Source: Actinacidiphila yeochonensis CN732 (GTDB taxonomy: Bacteria > Actinomycetota > Actinomycetes > Streptomycetales > Streptomycetaceae). From it: DNA of 64,000 nucleotides. Location of the stretch: NCBI RefSeq assembly GCF_000745345.1, contig NZ_JQNR01000003.1, positions 310,001-374,000 on the forward strand, in the 5' to 3' direction. Within the stretch, counting starts at the first letter, position 1; every line of letters starts with the position of its first letter. Position numbers and translations under genes: made by a program. The notes under the pieces were generated by a model. It did no database searches. It was not told the DNA's origin and worked only from the letters and a program-made list of their open reading frames with translations. Positions 1-11,262 of the stretch are shown piece after piece.

Positions 1-93
1 GGACGGGCGGTCCCACTCTAGTGCGGTGATCGTCGCGAAGGGTTCGGTGGTGGAGGTGTCCCCGGCCTGTCGTGACGCGTTCGGCGGTGTGCC

Positions 94-140
94 GCCGAAC
101 GGTCCGGAACCGTTCGGCACGGTCCGGAACCGTTCGGCAC
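94..140. repeat. Tandem 20-bp repeat with internal hairpins
   Basis: A 20-bp unit occurs twice in tandem at 101-120 and 121-140. GCCGAACGGT (94-103) and ACCGTTCGGC (109-118) form a perfect 10-bp stem with a 5-nt loop. It lies downstream of the leftward HEPN-family gene, so it may act as its terminator. No gene is evident in bases 1-213. Confidence 0.45.
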
Positions 141-213
141 CGTCCTGTCGGGGGTCGACGGGGTCCGCGGGGGGCGACCGGGCAGGCCGGGGCAGGCCCG
201 TGACCCGCCGGGC

Positions 214-738
214 TCAGCCGGGCTCCGCGCCTGGGGCCGGGTGCAGCAGGAGCAGGTCCTCCACGAGCCGCAGGAACGTCCGGGCGTCCCGTACCAGGTC
301 GTCGGCCTCGCGGGCGGTGGCCGCGCCGGGTATGCCGGCCTCGGCCCGCGCCCTGCGGTCGGCTCCCGCGGCGAAGAGCGCGGCCCACTCGGCGAGTTCG
401 GGCGCCGCCTCGGGAAGTACCGACCAGGCGCTGCGGATTCGCCGGCGCCGCCCGGCGGTCTCCTCGGGCCGCCCCCGGACGGCGAGCACTGCGGCGGCGG
501 TGCGCAGGGCGGCGAGGTGGGCGGCGGCGAACCGCTCGTGCGGCGCGGCCGACCGGGCGGCCTCCCGCAGCCCTTCGTGGGCCTGGGCCAGCAGGTCGAG
601 AGCGGCGGGCGAGGCCGCGGCGCGGCGCGGCACCGGGTGGACGTCGGCCCCGGCGCCCGCGGCGGGAACAGCACGGGCGGCTCGACGGGCAGTTGGGCGG
701 GCAGCTGAGCGGGCAGTCGAGCGGGCGGGTACTGCCAT
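214..738 (-). CDS. SAV_6107-type HEPN domain protein
   Basis: A 174-residue protein. An Ala/Arg-rich N-terminal stretch of about 45 residues is followed by an all-helical region with the motifs LLAQAHEGLREAAR, ERFAAAHLAALRTAAAVL and LVRDARTFLRLVEDLLLLHP, which I recognise as the actinobacterial SAV_6107 HEPN family. HEPN folds are four-helix bundles, some of which are RNases. An R-x4-H arrangement (RSAAPH) is present, but catalysis here is unproven. The start was placed at an ATG with a GGGAG site just upstream, because the longer open frame has atypical composition. It is transcribed leftwards and diverges from the TetR gene across about 400 bp. The family assignment is by pattern memory; the function is unknown. 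Confidence 0.72.
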   Translation of the reverse strand: MAVPARSTARSAARPTARRAARAVPAAGAGADVHPVPRRAAASPAALDLLAQAHEGLREAARSAAPHERFAAAHLAALRTAAAVLAVRGRPEETAGRRRRIRSAWSVLPEAAPELAEWAALFAAGADRRARAEAGIPGAATAREADDLVRDARTFLRLVEDLLLLHPAPGAEPG

Positions 739-1138
739 GACGGGCTCCCTTCTCCGTTTCTCCGTTTTCTCCGTTTTCGCCGTGTCTCTTCGTGCCTTCG
801 TGTGGATCTGCGTATCCGTGCGTCTCCCGGCATCCCCCGGTGCCTCCCGGGTGCCTCCGGGGTGCTCCGTACCGTTTCGGGCCGTTCTCCGTACAGTGCC
901 CATCTTCGGTGCCACCACTGACAATCCGGTCCGTCCGGCCCCCAACCGTCCGTTCAGCGGCCGCCGCGGCCCCTCCGCGCGGCGGACGGCCCGGTCCGGA
1001 TCGGATCTTGCAGAGCCGTCCCAGCCCCTCGCGCACGGCTGTGACCTGCCGGAAACGCCCGTGTTACCCGCACCATCCGTGCCGCGCGGGCCGGTTGCGC
1101 GTTCGGCGGCGACAGCGGCGGCGGGCAGAATCGGGACC
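739..1138. other. 400-bp divergent intergenic region
   Basis: This lies between the leftward HEPN-family gene and the rightward TetR gene, so it should hold both promoters. It has T-rich patches near 755-790. I see no convincing -35/-10 pair, palindrome or RNA motif. Confidence 0.4.
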
Positions 1139-1753
1139 ATGACCACCCCACGTCGCCAGGCCACCCGCCGGAAGCTCTTCGACGCGGCCGTCGGGCTCAT
1201 CGCCGAGCAGGGCTTCTCCGCCACCACGGTCGACGAGATCGCGGAGCGCGCGGGGGTCGCCAAGGGAACCGTCTACTACAACTTCGCCAGCAAGAACGAC
1301 CTGTTCGAGGAGCTGCTGCGGTACGGCGTCGGTCTGTTGGCGGAGTCGCTCCGGCGGGCGGCCGTCGGCGTCGGGGAGCACGGTGGCAGCCGGGTGGACG
1401 CGCTGGACGCGATGATCCGGGCGGGGCTGGACTTCATCGTGGCCAACCCGTCCTTCACCCAGCTGTACGTGGCCGAGCTCTGGCGGACCAACCGGGCCTG
1501 GCAGGACACGCTGATGGTGGCCCGCCAGGACGCCGTGGCGGTGGTGGAGAAGGTGCTGGGCGAGGCCGTGGCGGCGGGCGAGGTGAGCGACGACATCGAC
1601 GTACCGCTGACCGCGTCCGCGCTGTTCGGGATGGTGCTCGTGGCGGCGCTGGACTGGCAGGCGTTCCAGCCGGAGCGCGGCGTCGAGGAGGTGCACGCGG
1701 CGCTGTCGCTCCTGCTCCAGGGCCGGGTCGGGGGCGCCATCGCCCGCCGCTGA
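1139..1753 (+). CDS. TetR/AcrR family transcriptional regulator
   Basis: 204 residues. The N-terminal TetR_N domain (about 10-57) carries the helix-turn-helix at 30-49 (TVDEIAERAGVAKGTVYYNF) followed by the family signature KNDLFEEL. The C-terminal half is a helical ligand-binding domain with aromatic residues (FTQLYVAELWRTNRAW) and no recognisable ligand signature. The ATG at 1139 gives the usual start 10-15 residues before the HTH; upstream codons in the same frame lack Streptomyces third-position bias. TetR proteins usually repress neighbouring genes, and the HEPN-family gene and the downstream FAD enzyme are the nearest candidates. The ligand cannot be read from sequence. Confidence 0.9.
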   Translation: MTTPRRQATRRKLFDAAVGLIAEQGFSATTVDEIAERAGVAKGTVYYNFASKNDLFEELLRYGVGLLAESLRRAAVGVGEHGGSRVDALDAMIRAGLDFIVANPSFTQLYVAELWRTNRAWQDTLMVARQDAVAVVEKVLGEAVAAGEVSDDIDVPLTASALFGMVLVAALDWQAFQPERGVEEVHAALSLLLQGRVGGAIARR

Positions 1754-2123
1754 CCGGCCGCCGCGTCCGACCGGCCGTCGCCGCGGCGCGGCCGTCGCAC
1801 GGAGCAGCGGGCGCGGCGGCGCACGGAGCAGCGGGCGCGGCGGCGCACCGGGCCCGCGCCGCGTACGGGCGGACGCGCACCCGGGTTTCCGCCGCCCCGT
1901 GCCGGCGGTCCCCGGGTGCCCGTCCTTCCTGGGCCCACTCTTCCGGTCGGCCGCCCGCCGGCCCATCCGCCGCCGTACTCAATCCGCCGGCTGAGTACTC
2001 CTACTCAGACGGCGCCCCTCCCCCGCCGGCGCCCTCCGCCCGGCCGCCGCGGCGCCCTCCGCCACCGCCGGTTCCGGCTCCCCCTGCCACGGACGTCCCT
2101 GCTCAGGGGATACGCTCGCCCGC
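1754..2123. other. 370-bp intergenic region with a short tandem repeat
   Basis: Between the TetR gene and the FAD dehydrogenase. A roughly 24-bp G/C unit beginning cacggagcagcgggcgcggc is repeated twice around 1797-1846. A MacR-like palindrome lies at 1991-2008 and is annotated separately. No other gene-like frame was seen. Confidence 0.45.
1991..2008. promoter_or_regulatory. Palindromic operator resembling a MacR box
   Basis: The sequence CTGAGTACTCCTACTCAG is a perfect 7-4-7 inverted repeat, 115 bp before the start of the FAD dehydrogenase. It matches the consensus I recall for the S. coelicolor response regulator MacR, TGAGTAC-NN-GTACTCA, with one mismatch. A MacRS-like pair lies in this same window (24.9-27.2 kb). 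The palindrome is directly visible; regulation by MacR is inferred. Confidence 0.6.
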
Positions 2124-3668
2124 ATGTCCCGCATCGCAGTGATCGGCGCCGGGCTGGCCGGAATGGCCGCGGCCGCCCGTCTCGCCACAGCCGGCCACCA
2201 GGTCACCGTCCTGGAGCGCGGCGGCTCCCACGGAGGCGCGGTCAGCCGCTTCGAACGGGACGGCTTCGCCTTCGACAACGGGCCGGGCCTGCTGGTGCTG
2301 CCCGCGGTCTACCGGGACCTGTTCGTGAAGACCGGCCGGGAGCCGCTGGAGGAGTGCGTCGACCTGGTCCAGACCGACCCGGCCGCCCGGCACGTGTTCG
2401 CCGGCGGGGTCTCGCTGGCGCTGCCGAACGCCTCCCGGGCCGGTGTCCTGGAGGCCCTGGACGGCGCCCTCGGCGCGGGCAGCGGCGAGCGGTGGGACGG
2501 GGTGCAGGTGCGCGCCCGGGAGGTGTGGGAGGCGACCCGGCGGCCGCTGCTGGAGGACGTCCCGGCCGACCCGGCCGCGCTGGCCGCCGACCCGTACCCG
2601 GGCGCCCGCCGGCGGGGCCTGCTGCGGCGGGCGGCGCCGAGCCTGGCGGAGGTGGCGGCGCGCGAGCTGGGCGGCGACCCGCGGCTGGCCGCGCTGCTGG
2701 AGAGCCACGCGCTGGCGTACGGGCTGGACCCGCGCACCGCGCCGGCCTCGGCGGCGGTGCTGGCGTACCTGGAGCAGTCGTTCGGCGTCTGGTACGTGCG
2801 GGGCGGCCTGCGGGCGCTGGCGGACGCGCTGCACGCGCGGTGCCTGGCCCGGCGGGTGCGGTTCCGGTTCGACGCGCCGGTGGCCGAGGTGGTGGTCGAG
2901 TCCGGCCGGGCCGCGGGGGTGCGGCTGGCCGACGGGACGGTGGAGCCGGCCGACACGGTCGTGGCGGCGGTCCCGCTGCCCTCGCTGTACGCGGCGGGCG
3001 GCCCGCTGGACGGACCCGGCGGGGAGCCGGCGTTCCGGGGCGCGGCCGGTGAGCCGGGGCGGTTCACGGTGCACGTGGCGCTGCGCGGCTCGCGGCCGGA
3101 CGGCGCGGCGCACCGCACGGTGGTGCACGCGGCGGACCGCGACCGGGCGCTGGAGTGGCTGTTCCCGCGCCGCGGCCGGGAGCCGCTGCCGCCGCCGGGG
3201 GCGCTGACGGTGGCGGTGCTGCGCCCCGACGACCCGGCGCTGCGGCCCGACGGCGGCCACGAGGCGGTCACGGTGACCGCGGTGGTCCCCGCGCACGCCG
3301 GGCCGGGCGGCGGCGCGGCCGCGGGCGGGCTGGACTGGACGGCCGGGGAGCTGGCGGAGGCGTTCGCGGAGCGGGTGCTGGGCGCCGCCGAGGCGGCCGT
3401 ACCGGGCCTGCGGGAGCGGGAGTTGTGGCGGGAGGTGCGCACCCCGGCGGACACCGCGCGGGAGCTCGGGGTGCCGGGCGGGTCGGTACCGCCGCCCTCG
3501 CTGGCGGGCGCCGACGGAACGCTCCTGCGCGCCCCGAACCGGTCACCGCTGCCGGGTCTCTTCCTCGCCGGCGGCTGGGCGCATCCGGGCGGCGGGCTGC
3601 CGCACGCGGGCATGTCCGCGGCGATCACGGCCTCGCTGGTCACGGGCGGCCCCGGCGGCAGCCGCTGA
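2124..3668 (+). CDS. CrtI/phytoene dehydrogenase-like FAD oxidoreductase
   Basis: 514 residues. The N-terminal Rossmann FAD motif is VIGAGLAGMAAAARL (G8, G10, G13), followed by VTVLERGGSHGG, typical of the CrtI-type flavin amine oxidase/phytoene desaturase superfamily. The C-terminal flavin-binding block reads LFLAGGWAHPGGGLPHAGMSA, the conserved end of this family, so the protein looks full length. These enzymes dehydrogenate or isomerise polyenes or other lipids at the membrane. No phytoene synthase or other crt gene is next to it, so the substrate is unknown. It precedes the geosmin synthase by 210 bp on the same strand, but the latter seems to have its own promoter. A MacR-like box lies upstream. 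Confidence 0.82.
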   Translation: MSRIAVIGAGLAGMAAAARLATAGHQVTVLERGGSHGGAVSRFERDGFAFDNGPGLLVLPAVYRDLFVKTGREPLEECVDLVQTDPAARHVFAGGVSLALPNASRAGVLEALDGALGAGSGERWDGVQVRAREVWEATRRPLLEDVPADPAALAADPYPGARRRGLLRRAAPSLAEVAARELGGDPRLAALLESHALAYGLDPRTAPASAAVLAYLEQSFGVWYVRGGLRALADALHARCLARRVRFRFDAPVAEVVVESGRAAGVRLADGTVEPADTVVAAVPLPSLYAAGGPLDGPGGEPAFRGAAGEPGRFTVHVALRGSRPDGAAHRTVVHAADRDRALEWLFPRRGREPLPPPGALTVAVLRPDDPALRPDGGHEAVTVTAVVPAHAGPGGGAAAGGLDWTAGELAEAFAERVLGAAEAAVPGLRERELWREVRTPADTARELGVPGGSVPPPSLAGADGTLLRAPNRSPLPGLFLAGGWAHPGGGLPHAGMSAAITASLVTGGPGGSR

Positions 3669-3746
3669 GCCGCGGGCGGCGGCCCCCTCGCAGGCACGGA
3701 GCAGGCACGGGCGGGCACGGGGGAACGGCTGCCAGGTTTCCGCTGA

Positions 3747-6131
<2,385 letters not shown>

Positions 6132-6242
6132 ACGGCCCCGCGCCGAGCCCGGCCCCGCCAACGCCCCCTCCCGACCCGCGTCCTCCTCGCGAGGCCCGGC
6201 GGCCCGCGGCCCCCTGACCCAGGGCCGCGCCGCCGTCGCCCG

Positions 6243-6286
6243 ACGGCCGCCGCACCGCCCCGGACTCCCGGCGGTACGGCGGCCGT
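6243..6286. terminator. Bidirectional terminator hairpin
   Basis: A 17-bp stem with one mismatch (6243-6259 against 6270-6286) and a 10-nt loop sits between the converging geosmin synthase gene and the leftward membrane-protein gene. Confidence 0.7.
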
Positions 6287-6362
6287 TCACGTCCCTGCCG
6301 GTTCGGCGGCCCGCGCCCCCGCCGCGGCCCGGCTCACGCCGGGCGGGTGCTCGGCGGCGGCG

Positions 6363-7382
6363 TCAGTAGCGGTACGGGTCGTACGGGTCGGCGTACTCGG
6401 ACCGCTCGCCCGCCGGGGTCTGCTCGTACGGGGACTGCTGCGGCTGCTGCGGGATGTAGGGCTGCTGCTCCTGCCGCCCGTACTGCTGCTGCGGGTAGCC
6501 GTACGGGGCCGCGTACGGGTCGGCCTGCTGGCCGCCGTATGCCTGGCCGCTCTGGTCCTGCTGGCCGCCGTACCCCTGGCCGTGCGGCTCCTGCTGGCCG
6601 CCGTACGCCTGGCCGTGCTGCTCCTGCTGCCAGCCGCCGCCGTCCTGTCCCTGGCCGGCCTCGCCGCCGTAGCCGTACCCGTAGGACGTGCCGTAGCCGT
6701 CGGGGGCGCCCGTGGCGTCGTACCCGGCGGCGGCCTCCTGCTGCGGGTAGCCGCCGTAGCCCTGCCGCTCCCAGGCGCTCTGCTGCCCGTGCTGCGGCGC
6801 GGCGGCGGCCGGCTGCTCCGCGCCCTGGCCGTAGCCGCCGGACCAGCCGTAGCCCTGCGCGCCGTAGCCCTCGTAGCCGCCGCTGGTGTACGGGTCGGGT
6901 GTGTACGTGGACTGGCCGTCGTACAGCGGGAATTCGCCGCTGTCGTCCAGCATGGGCACCGGCCGGTAGATGCCGCGGACCCCGGCCGAGGCGACCTCGT
7001 CGGCGGCCGGGCCGACCGGTGCCGGGACGGTCTCGAACCCGTCCGGCTCCGGCTCGACCTGGCTCACGGCCAGCGCCGGCGGGGCCGGGGGCTTGGCGCC
7101 GGCCCGGCGCCGCAGGTCGACGCCGAACCGACCGCCTATCGCCCACCCGGCGGCGAAGCCGCGCCTGTAGGAGAGGGTCACGCAGGTCTGGCCGGCCCCG
7201 AAGCCCACCGCGCCGGCCAGGATCAGCGGGACGCTGCGCTGGTAGACGCCGGCCACCACGCCGAGGAACCCGGCGAAGGCCAGCACCCGCCACCGCAGTC
7301 TGGCCTTGTGCTGCAGCAGCACTTCGCTGAGCAGCCACAGTGCGACGATGCCGAACGCGATGTAGAGCACCGAGTAACCCAT
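6363..7382 (-). CDS. Membrane protein with Gly/Tyr/Gln-rich low-complexity tail
   Basis: 339 residues. The first 70 residues hold about three hydrophobic segments (roughly 2-22, 30-48 and 51-68). After an acidic linker, residues from about 150 to the end are dominated by Y, G, Q, S and A, with repeats such as GQAYGGQQ, GQGYGGQQ and YGYGYGG, ending YADPYDPYRY. This resembles prion-like or sticky disordered tails, probably cytoplasmic. It starts 12 nt after the metF stop with GAGGAAG upstream, so the two are probably co-transcribed. I recognise it as a conserved Streptomyces protein next to metF but know of no function. Confidence 0.8.
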   Translation of the reverse strand: MGYSVLYIAFGIVALWLLSEVLLQHKARLRWRVLAFAGFLGVVAGVYQRSVPLILAGAVGFGAGQTCVTLSYRRGFAAGWAIGGRFGVDLRRRAGAKPPAPPALAVSQVEPEPDGFETVPAPVGPAADEVASAGVRGIYRPVPMLDDSGEFPLYDGQSTYTPDPYTSGGYEGYGAQGYGWSGGYGQGAEQPAAAAPQHGQQSAWERQGYGGYPQQEAAAGYDATGAPDGYGTSYGYGYGGEAGQGQDGGGWQQEQHGQAYGGQQEPHGQGYGGQQDQSGQAYGGQQADPYAAPYGYPQQQYGRQEQQPYIPQQPQQSPYEQTPAGERSEYADPYDPYRY

Positions 7383-7394
7383 GTGCCCACTTCC

Positions 7395-8330
7395 TCACCT
7401 AGGGGGGGTCACGCCGTCCGCCGGTGCGAGCCCGAGGTTCTGGTAGATCTCCAGCGACGCGGTGGAGTGGTTAAGAGTAATGAAGTGGAGCCCCGGGATG
7501 TCCTCGGCCATGAGTCGGCGGCACATCTCGGTGGTGAACTCTATGCCGATCGCCCGCACGGCGGCGGGGTCGTCCTGCACGGCGAGGATGCGCTCGGCCA
7601 GTTCGGGCGGGAAGGGCGCGTTGCCCAGCTGGGAGAAGCGCTCGATCTGCCGCACGTTGGTGACCGGCATGACCTCGGGGATGATCGGCACCGTGCAGCC
7701 GGCGCGGTCGACCCGGTCGCGCAGCCGCAGGTAGGCGTCGGCGTCGAAGAACATCTGGGTGATCGCGAAGTCGGCGCCGGCCCGGCACTTGTCGAGGAAG
7801 TGGCGGGTGTCCTCCTCCCAATCGGTGGAGCGCGGGTGCATCTCGGTGAACGCGGCCACCCCGACGCAGAAGTCTCCCGACTCCTTGATCAGCCGCACCA
7901 GCTCGGCCGCGTAGGTGAGGCCCTCCGGGTGCGGCACCCACTCGCCCATCGGGTCACCCGGCGGGTCGCCGCGCACCGCCAGTATGTTGCGGATACCGGC
8001 GTCGGCGTACTGGCCGATGATGTTGCGCAGCTCGGCGACCGAGTGGTTGACGGCGGTCAGGTGCGCGCACGGGGTGAGCGTGGTGTCCGAGACGATGCGG
8101 TCGGTGGCACGGACCGTGCCGTCCCGGGAGGAGCCGCCGGCGCCGTACGTGACCGAGACGAACGTCGGGCGCACGGCCTCGATCTGCCGGATCGCGCGCC
8201 ACAGCGTCTGCTCGCCCTTCTCGGTCCGGGGGGCGGCGAACTCGAAGGAGTACGACCTCCGACCGGACGCGAGCAGCTCACGGATGGTGACCGCACGGTC
8301 GGTGCGCGTGGATGAAGTGCCCAGGGCCAT
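7395..8330 (-). CDS. metF: Methylenetetrahydrofolate reductase
   Basis: 311 residues, a full-length single-domain MTHFR. It reduces 5,10-methylene-THF to 5-methyl-THF using FAD and NAD(P)H, supplying the methyl group for methionine. Diagnostic blocks are YSFEF near residue 30 (catalytic Glu), [23 protein letters not shown] (flavin-binding Asp), [17 protein letters not shown] and [30 protein letters not shown] matches the S. coelicolor MetF start. There is no clear Shine-Dalgarno sequence before the ATG, so the message may be leaderless or start close by. The membrane protein follows after 12 nt. Confidence 0.95.
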   Translation of the reverse strand: MALGTSSTRTDRAVTIRELLASGRRSYSFEFAAPRTEKGEQTLWRAIRQIEAVRPTFVSVTYGAGGSSRDGTVRATDRIVSDTTLTPCAHLTAVNHSVAELRNIIGQYADAGIRNILAVRGDPPGDPMGEWVPHPEGLTYAAELVRLIKESGDFCVGVAAFTEMHPRSTDWEEDTRHFLDKCRAGADFAITQMFFDADAYLRLRDRVDRAGCTVPIIPEVMPVTNVRQIERFSQLGNAPFPPELAERILAVQDDPAAVRAIGIEFTTEMCRRLMAEDIPGLHFITLNHSTASLEIYQNLGLAPADGVTPPR

Positions 8331-8616
8331 GCATGAAGGCTAACGGTGCTCGGCCACCGAGCGTCATCGCGTCTGTGGACAACCGCCCGCCGCCCCTCCT
8401 CGGCGCCTGCTTCGTCCGCATCCGGGCGGAGTGATCGTGCGGACCATCCGTACGGCCCCGTGGCGGACCCGCACGGATCGGCCGTGTGCGGGCGGCCGCA
8501 GGGGGTGCGCGGACCGGCCGCCCGGCCGCGGAGAGGCCGGAGGCGTACCCGCCGGACCGCCCGGGCGGGGTTCGGACGGGCGGGGTCCGGGCGGGCGGGG
8601 TCCGGGCGGGCGGCCG
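8331..8616. other. Intergenic region between thiE and metF
   Basis: 286 bp upstream of leftward metF. Tandem G-rich copies of gggcggggtccgggc lie near 8570-8612, just past the thiE stop. The rest should contain the metF promoter, but I could not identify hexamers or a riboswitch. Confidence 0.35.
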
Positions 8617-9344
8617 TCAGTCGCGGGAGCGGACGGCGCGGGCCAGGGCGGCCGCCGCGAGGCGGGGGTCGTCGGCCTGGGTGACGGCGCGGACGACCAC
8701 GATCCGCCGGGCCCCGGCGTCCAGCACCTCGCCGACGGTGTCCGCGTCGATGCCGCCGATGGCGAACCAGGGCCGGGCGGGGGCCAGCGCGGCGGCGTAC
8801 CGGACCAGGTCGAGCCCGGGGCGGGCCGGCCGGGCTTGGTGGGGGTGGGCCACACCGGGCCGGTGCAGAAGTAGTCGGCGCCGGGCTGGACGGCGGCGGC
8901 GTCCACCTCGGCGGTGCTGTGGCAGGAGCGCCCGATCAGGACGTCCGGGCCGAGCAGGGCGCGGGCGGCGGGCACCGGGAGGTCGCCCTGCCCGAGGTGA
9001 AGGACGTCGGTGCCGGCCGCGTGGGCGATGTCGGCCCGGTCGTTGGCGGCCAGCAGCTTCCCGTGCCGGCGGCACGCCTCGGCGAGGACGGCCAGAGCGG
9101 CCAGCTCCTCGGCGGCCTCGATCCGCTTGTCCCGCAGCTGGATCACGTCCACCCCGCCGGCCAGGGCGGCGTCGGCGAACCGGGCGAGGTCGCCGGGGCC
9201 CGAGCGGGCGTCGGTGCACAGGTAGAGCCGGGCCGCGGCGAGCCGGTCGCGGAGTGCGGCGGAGCCGGCCCGCTCCCCCGAGGCCGCGGCCCCACGGGGA
9301 GTGGCGGGCGCGGGTGTGGCGGCCGGGTCGGCTGGGGCGGTCAT
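8617..9344 (-). pseudogene. thiE: Thiamine-phosphate synthase thiE with an apparent frameshift
   Basis: ThiE joins HMP-PP and HET-P to thiamine phosphate. From the ATG at 9344 (GGAG upstream) the frame encodes [41 protein letters not shown] and [23 protein letters not shown]. The expected continuation, [23 protein letters not shown]...[12 protein letters not shown], is present but in another frame and ends at 8617. The switch lies at about 8814-8822, inside the phosphate-binding region. One missing base in the run (cccgggg on the + strand) would repair the gene. As read, the protein would lose its C-terminal third. Both halves are well conserved, so a sequencing error is more likely than true decay. 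Confidence 0.85.
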
Positions 9345-9420
9345 CCGTCGCTCCGGTGGTTCGGGGCGCTCGGCGGCCGCCGGCCGCCGTCAGGGGGCCG
9401 GCGGCCGCAGGGGCGCGGGG

Positions 9421-9795
9421 CTACACGGCGAGCGCCTGGGCGCGGCGCTTCACCTCGGTCCCGCGATTCTCCCGCAGCGCCTGGGCGGGGGTGCCGGGGA
9501 GGGTGGGGTCGGGGGTGAAGAGCCACTCCAGGATCTCTTCGTCGGTGAAGCCGTCGTCCTTCAGCAGGGTGAGGGTGCCGGGCAGGCCCTTGACGATCTT
9601 CCCGTCGCCGATGAAGTCGGCCGGGACCATGAGCACCTTGTTCTCCCCGCGGCGGATCGCGACCAGCTGGCCTTCCTTGATCAGCGGCCGGATACGCGTT
9701 ACTTCGAGGTCGAGTCGCTCCGCGACCTCGGGCAGGTTGAGCCAGGAGGGGACGAGCGAGTCGATGTGTACGTCAATCGACGTGAAAACAGTCAC
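9421..9795 (-). CDS. Rv2175c-family DNA-binding protein
   Basis: 124 residues. A winged-helix-like N-terminal half (SWLNLPEVAERLDLEVTRIR) and the block LVAIRRGENKVLMVPADFI identify the actinobacterial Rv2175c family. In M. tuberculosis Rv2175c is a DNA-binding substrate of the kinase PknL, encoded next door; here a PASTA kinase lies about 4.5 kb away. It starts at GTG (VTVFTSIDVHID). An upstream extension of the frame has poor composition. Several Thr residues near the N-terminus could be phosphorylated, but this cannot be shown from sequence. Confidence 0.82.
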   Translation of the reverse strand: MTVFTSIDVHIDSLVPSWLNLPEVAERLDLEVTRIRPLIKEGQLVAIRRGENKVLMVPADFIGDGKIVKGLPGTLTLLKDDGFTDEEILEWLFTPDPTLPGTPAQALRENRGTEVKRRAQALAV

Positions 9796-9905
9796 GCGAC
9801 AAGGGTGCCACCTGGGCGCGGTCCGCGCTGCGGGGCTGCGCCGACCGGGCGGCGCGGCCGCCTCCCCCACGGCGCCCGAACGCCTCCGACCCGGCCGCCG
9901 GGGCC

Positions 9906-11123
9906 TCAGCGGGCGCCGTCCGCCGCCGCTTTCAGCGGCACCGCCGGATCGGCCGCGAGCACCGGGTCGGGCTGCGCCGAACGGGCGATGAGCTTGCGGC
10001 CCTGGGCCATGTCGCGGGGCCGCCCGACCGCGAGCAGCGCCACCAGCGCCCCCTGCCGCAGCCACAGCACCGACCACGCGGGCCCGTCCGGGTCGCCGCG
10101 CACCACCATGGCGTCCTCGTCGGTGTGGAAGCCCGCGTACTGGACGAACCGCCCGAACTGCTCGGACCAGAAGTACGGCACCGGGTCGTACGCCTCGTCG
10201 CCGCCGAGCAGGTTGGCGGCGGCGGTGCGCGGGCCCTGCGTCGCGTTGTCCCAGTGGTGGACGAGCAGCCGCCGCCCGTAGCGGGCCGAGGGGAAGGAGG
10301 CGCAGTCGCCGACGGCGCTGACGTCGGCCGCGGTGGTGCGCAGCCGGTCGTCGGCGAGGACGGCGCCCCGCTCGTCGAGCTCCACCCCGGAGCCGGCCAG
10401 CCAGCCGGTGGCGGGACGGGCGCCCACCCCGACGACGACGCCGGTGGCGGCCAGCCGGGTGCCGTCGGCGAGGAGCACGGCCCCCTGTTCCACGGCGGCC
10501 ACGGCGGTGCCGGTGCGCAGTTCGACGCCGGCCTCCGCGTACCAGGCGGCCATCCGGCCGGTCACGGAGGCGGGCAGCACGCCCGCGAGCGGCCGCTCCG
10601 CGGCCTCCACGACGGTCACCTCGCAGCCGGCCTGGCGGGCGGCGGTGGCGAACTCGGCGCCGATCCAGCCGGCCCCGACCACCACGACCCGCTCCCGGCG
10701 GTCCAGCAGCGGGCGCAGCGCCGCCGCGTCGTCCAGGGTGCGCAGCAGGTGGACGCCGGGCAGGCCGGCGGTGCCGGGCAGCGTCGCGGCGTGGGCGCCG
10801 GTGGCCAGCACCAGCTGGTCGTAGCCGACGGTGCCGCCGTCGGTGGCCAGCCGGTGCTCGCCCGGGTGCAGCGCCAACGCCCGCACGCCCAGCCGCAGCT
10901 CCACGTCGAGGGTGGCGAAGTCGACGTCCAGGCGCACCTCCGGCGGGAGGCCGCCCTCGGGGCCCAGCAGCAGGGCCTTGGACAGCGGGGGCCGGTCGTA
11001 GGGCGGGTGCGGCTCCTCACCCAGAAGGGTGATCCGCCCGGGCCAGCCCTGCTCCCGCAGCTCGACGGCTGTCCGCACTCCGGCCATCCCGGCCCCGACG
11101 ATCACCGCGTGACGCTCGCTCAC
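9906..11123 (-). CDS. FAD-dependent NAD(P)/FAD oxidoreductase (ferredoxin reductase type)
   Basis: 405 residues. Two Rossmann motifs, VIVGAGMAGVRTAVELRE near the N-terminus for FAD and VVVGAGWIGAEFATAARQAG near 150 for NAD(P)H, plus LLGEEPHPPYDRPPLSK and VSAVGDCASF, define the rubredoxin/ferredoxin reductase family (pyr_redox_2 with a reductase C domain). It should pass electrons from NAD(P)H to a ferredoxin or rubredoxin. No such partner or P450 lies adjacent, so the acceptor is unknown. The GTG at 11123 directly precedes SERHAVIVGAG. It diverges from thiO, with the TPP riboswitch promoter region between them. Confidence 0.9.
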   Translation of the reverse strand: MSERHAVIVGAGMAGVRTAVELREQGWPGRITLLGEEPHPPYDRPPLSKALLLGPEGGLPPEVRLDVDFATLDVELRLGVRALALHPGEHRLATDGGTVGYDQLVLATGAHAATLPGTAGLPGVHLLRTLDDAAALRPLLDRRERVVVVGAGWIGAEFATAARQAGCEVTVVEAAERPLAGVLPASVTGRMAAWYAEAGVELRTGTAVAAVEQGAVLLADGTRLAATGVVVGVGARPATGWLAGSGVELDERGAVLADDRLRTTAADVSAVGDCASFPSARYGRRLLVHHWDNATQGPRTAAANLLGGDEAYDPVPYFWSEQFGRFVQYAGFHTDEDAMVVRGDPDGPAWSVLWLRQGALVALLAVGRPRDMAQGRKLIARSAQPDPVLAADPAVPLKAAADGAR

Positions 11124-11262
11124 GTCGGCAACCGTAACGGTTCGCCGTCCGCGCGCGGCGGCGCCTCCCCGGCCCGGCGCACCCCGCGCGGCGGTTGTCC
11201 ACAGCCGGGGCCGGAGCCCCGGGGCGGCCGCGGCGGCGGGGTAGGGTGAGCGGCAGCGAACA

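Noticed and set aside
1..60. Leftward promoter or gene end at the window edge
   Set aside because: TAGAGT on the minus strand (14-19) could be a -10, but there is no clear -35 or coding sequence to support it.
7460..7490. A/T-rich patch in metF as a sign of inserted DNA
   Set aside because: It encodes the conserved [12 protein letters not shown] block without a break; it is only local synonymous codon choice.
8814..8822. Programmed ribosomal frameshifting in thiE
   Set aside because: No slippery heptamer or conserved downstream structure was seen, and single-base losses recur at other G/C runs.
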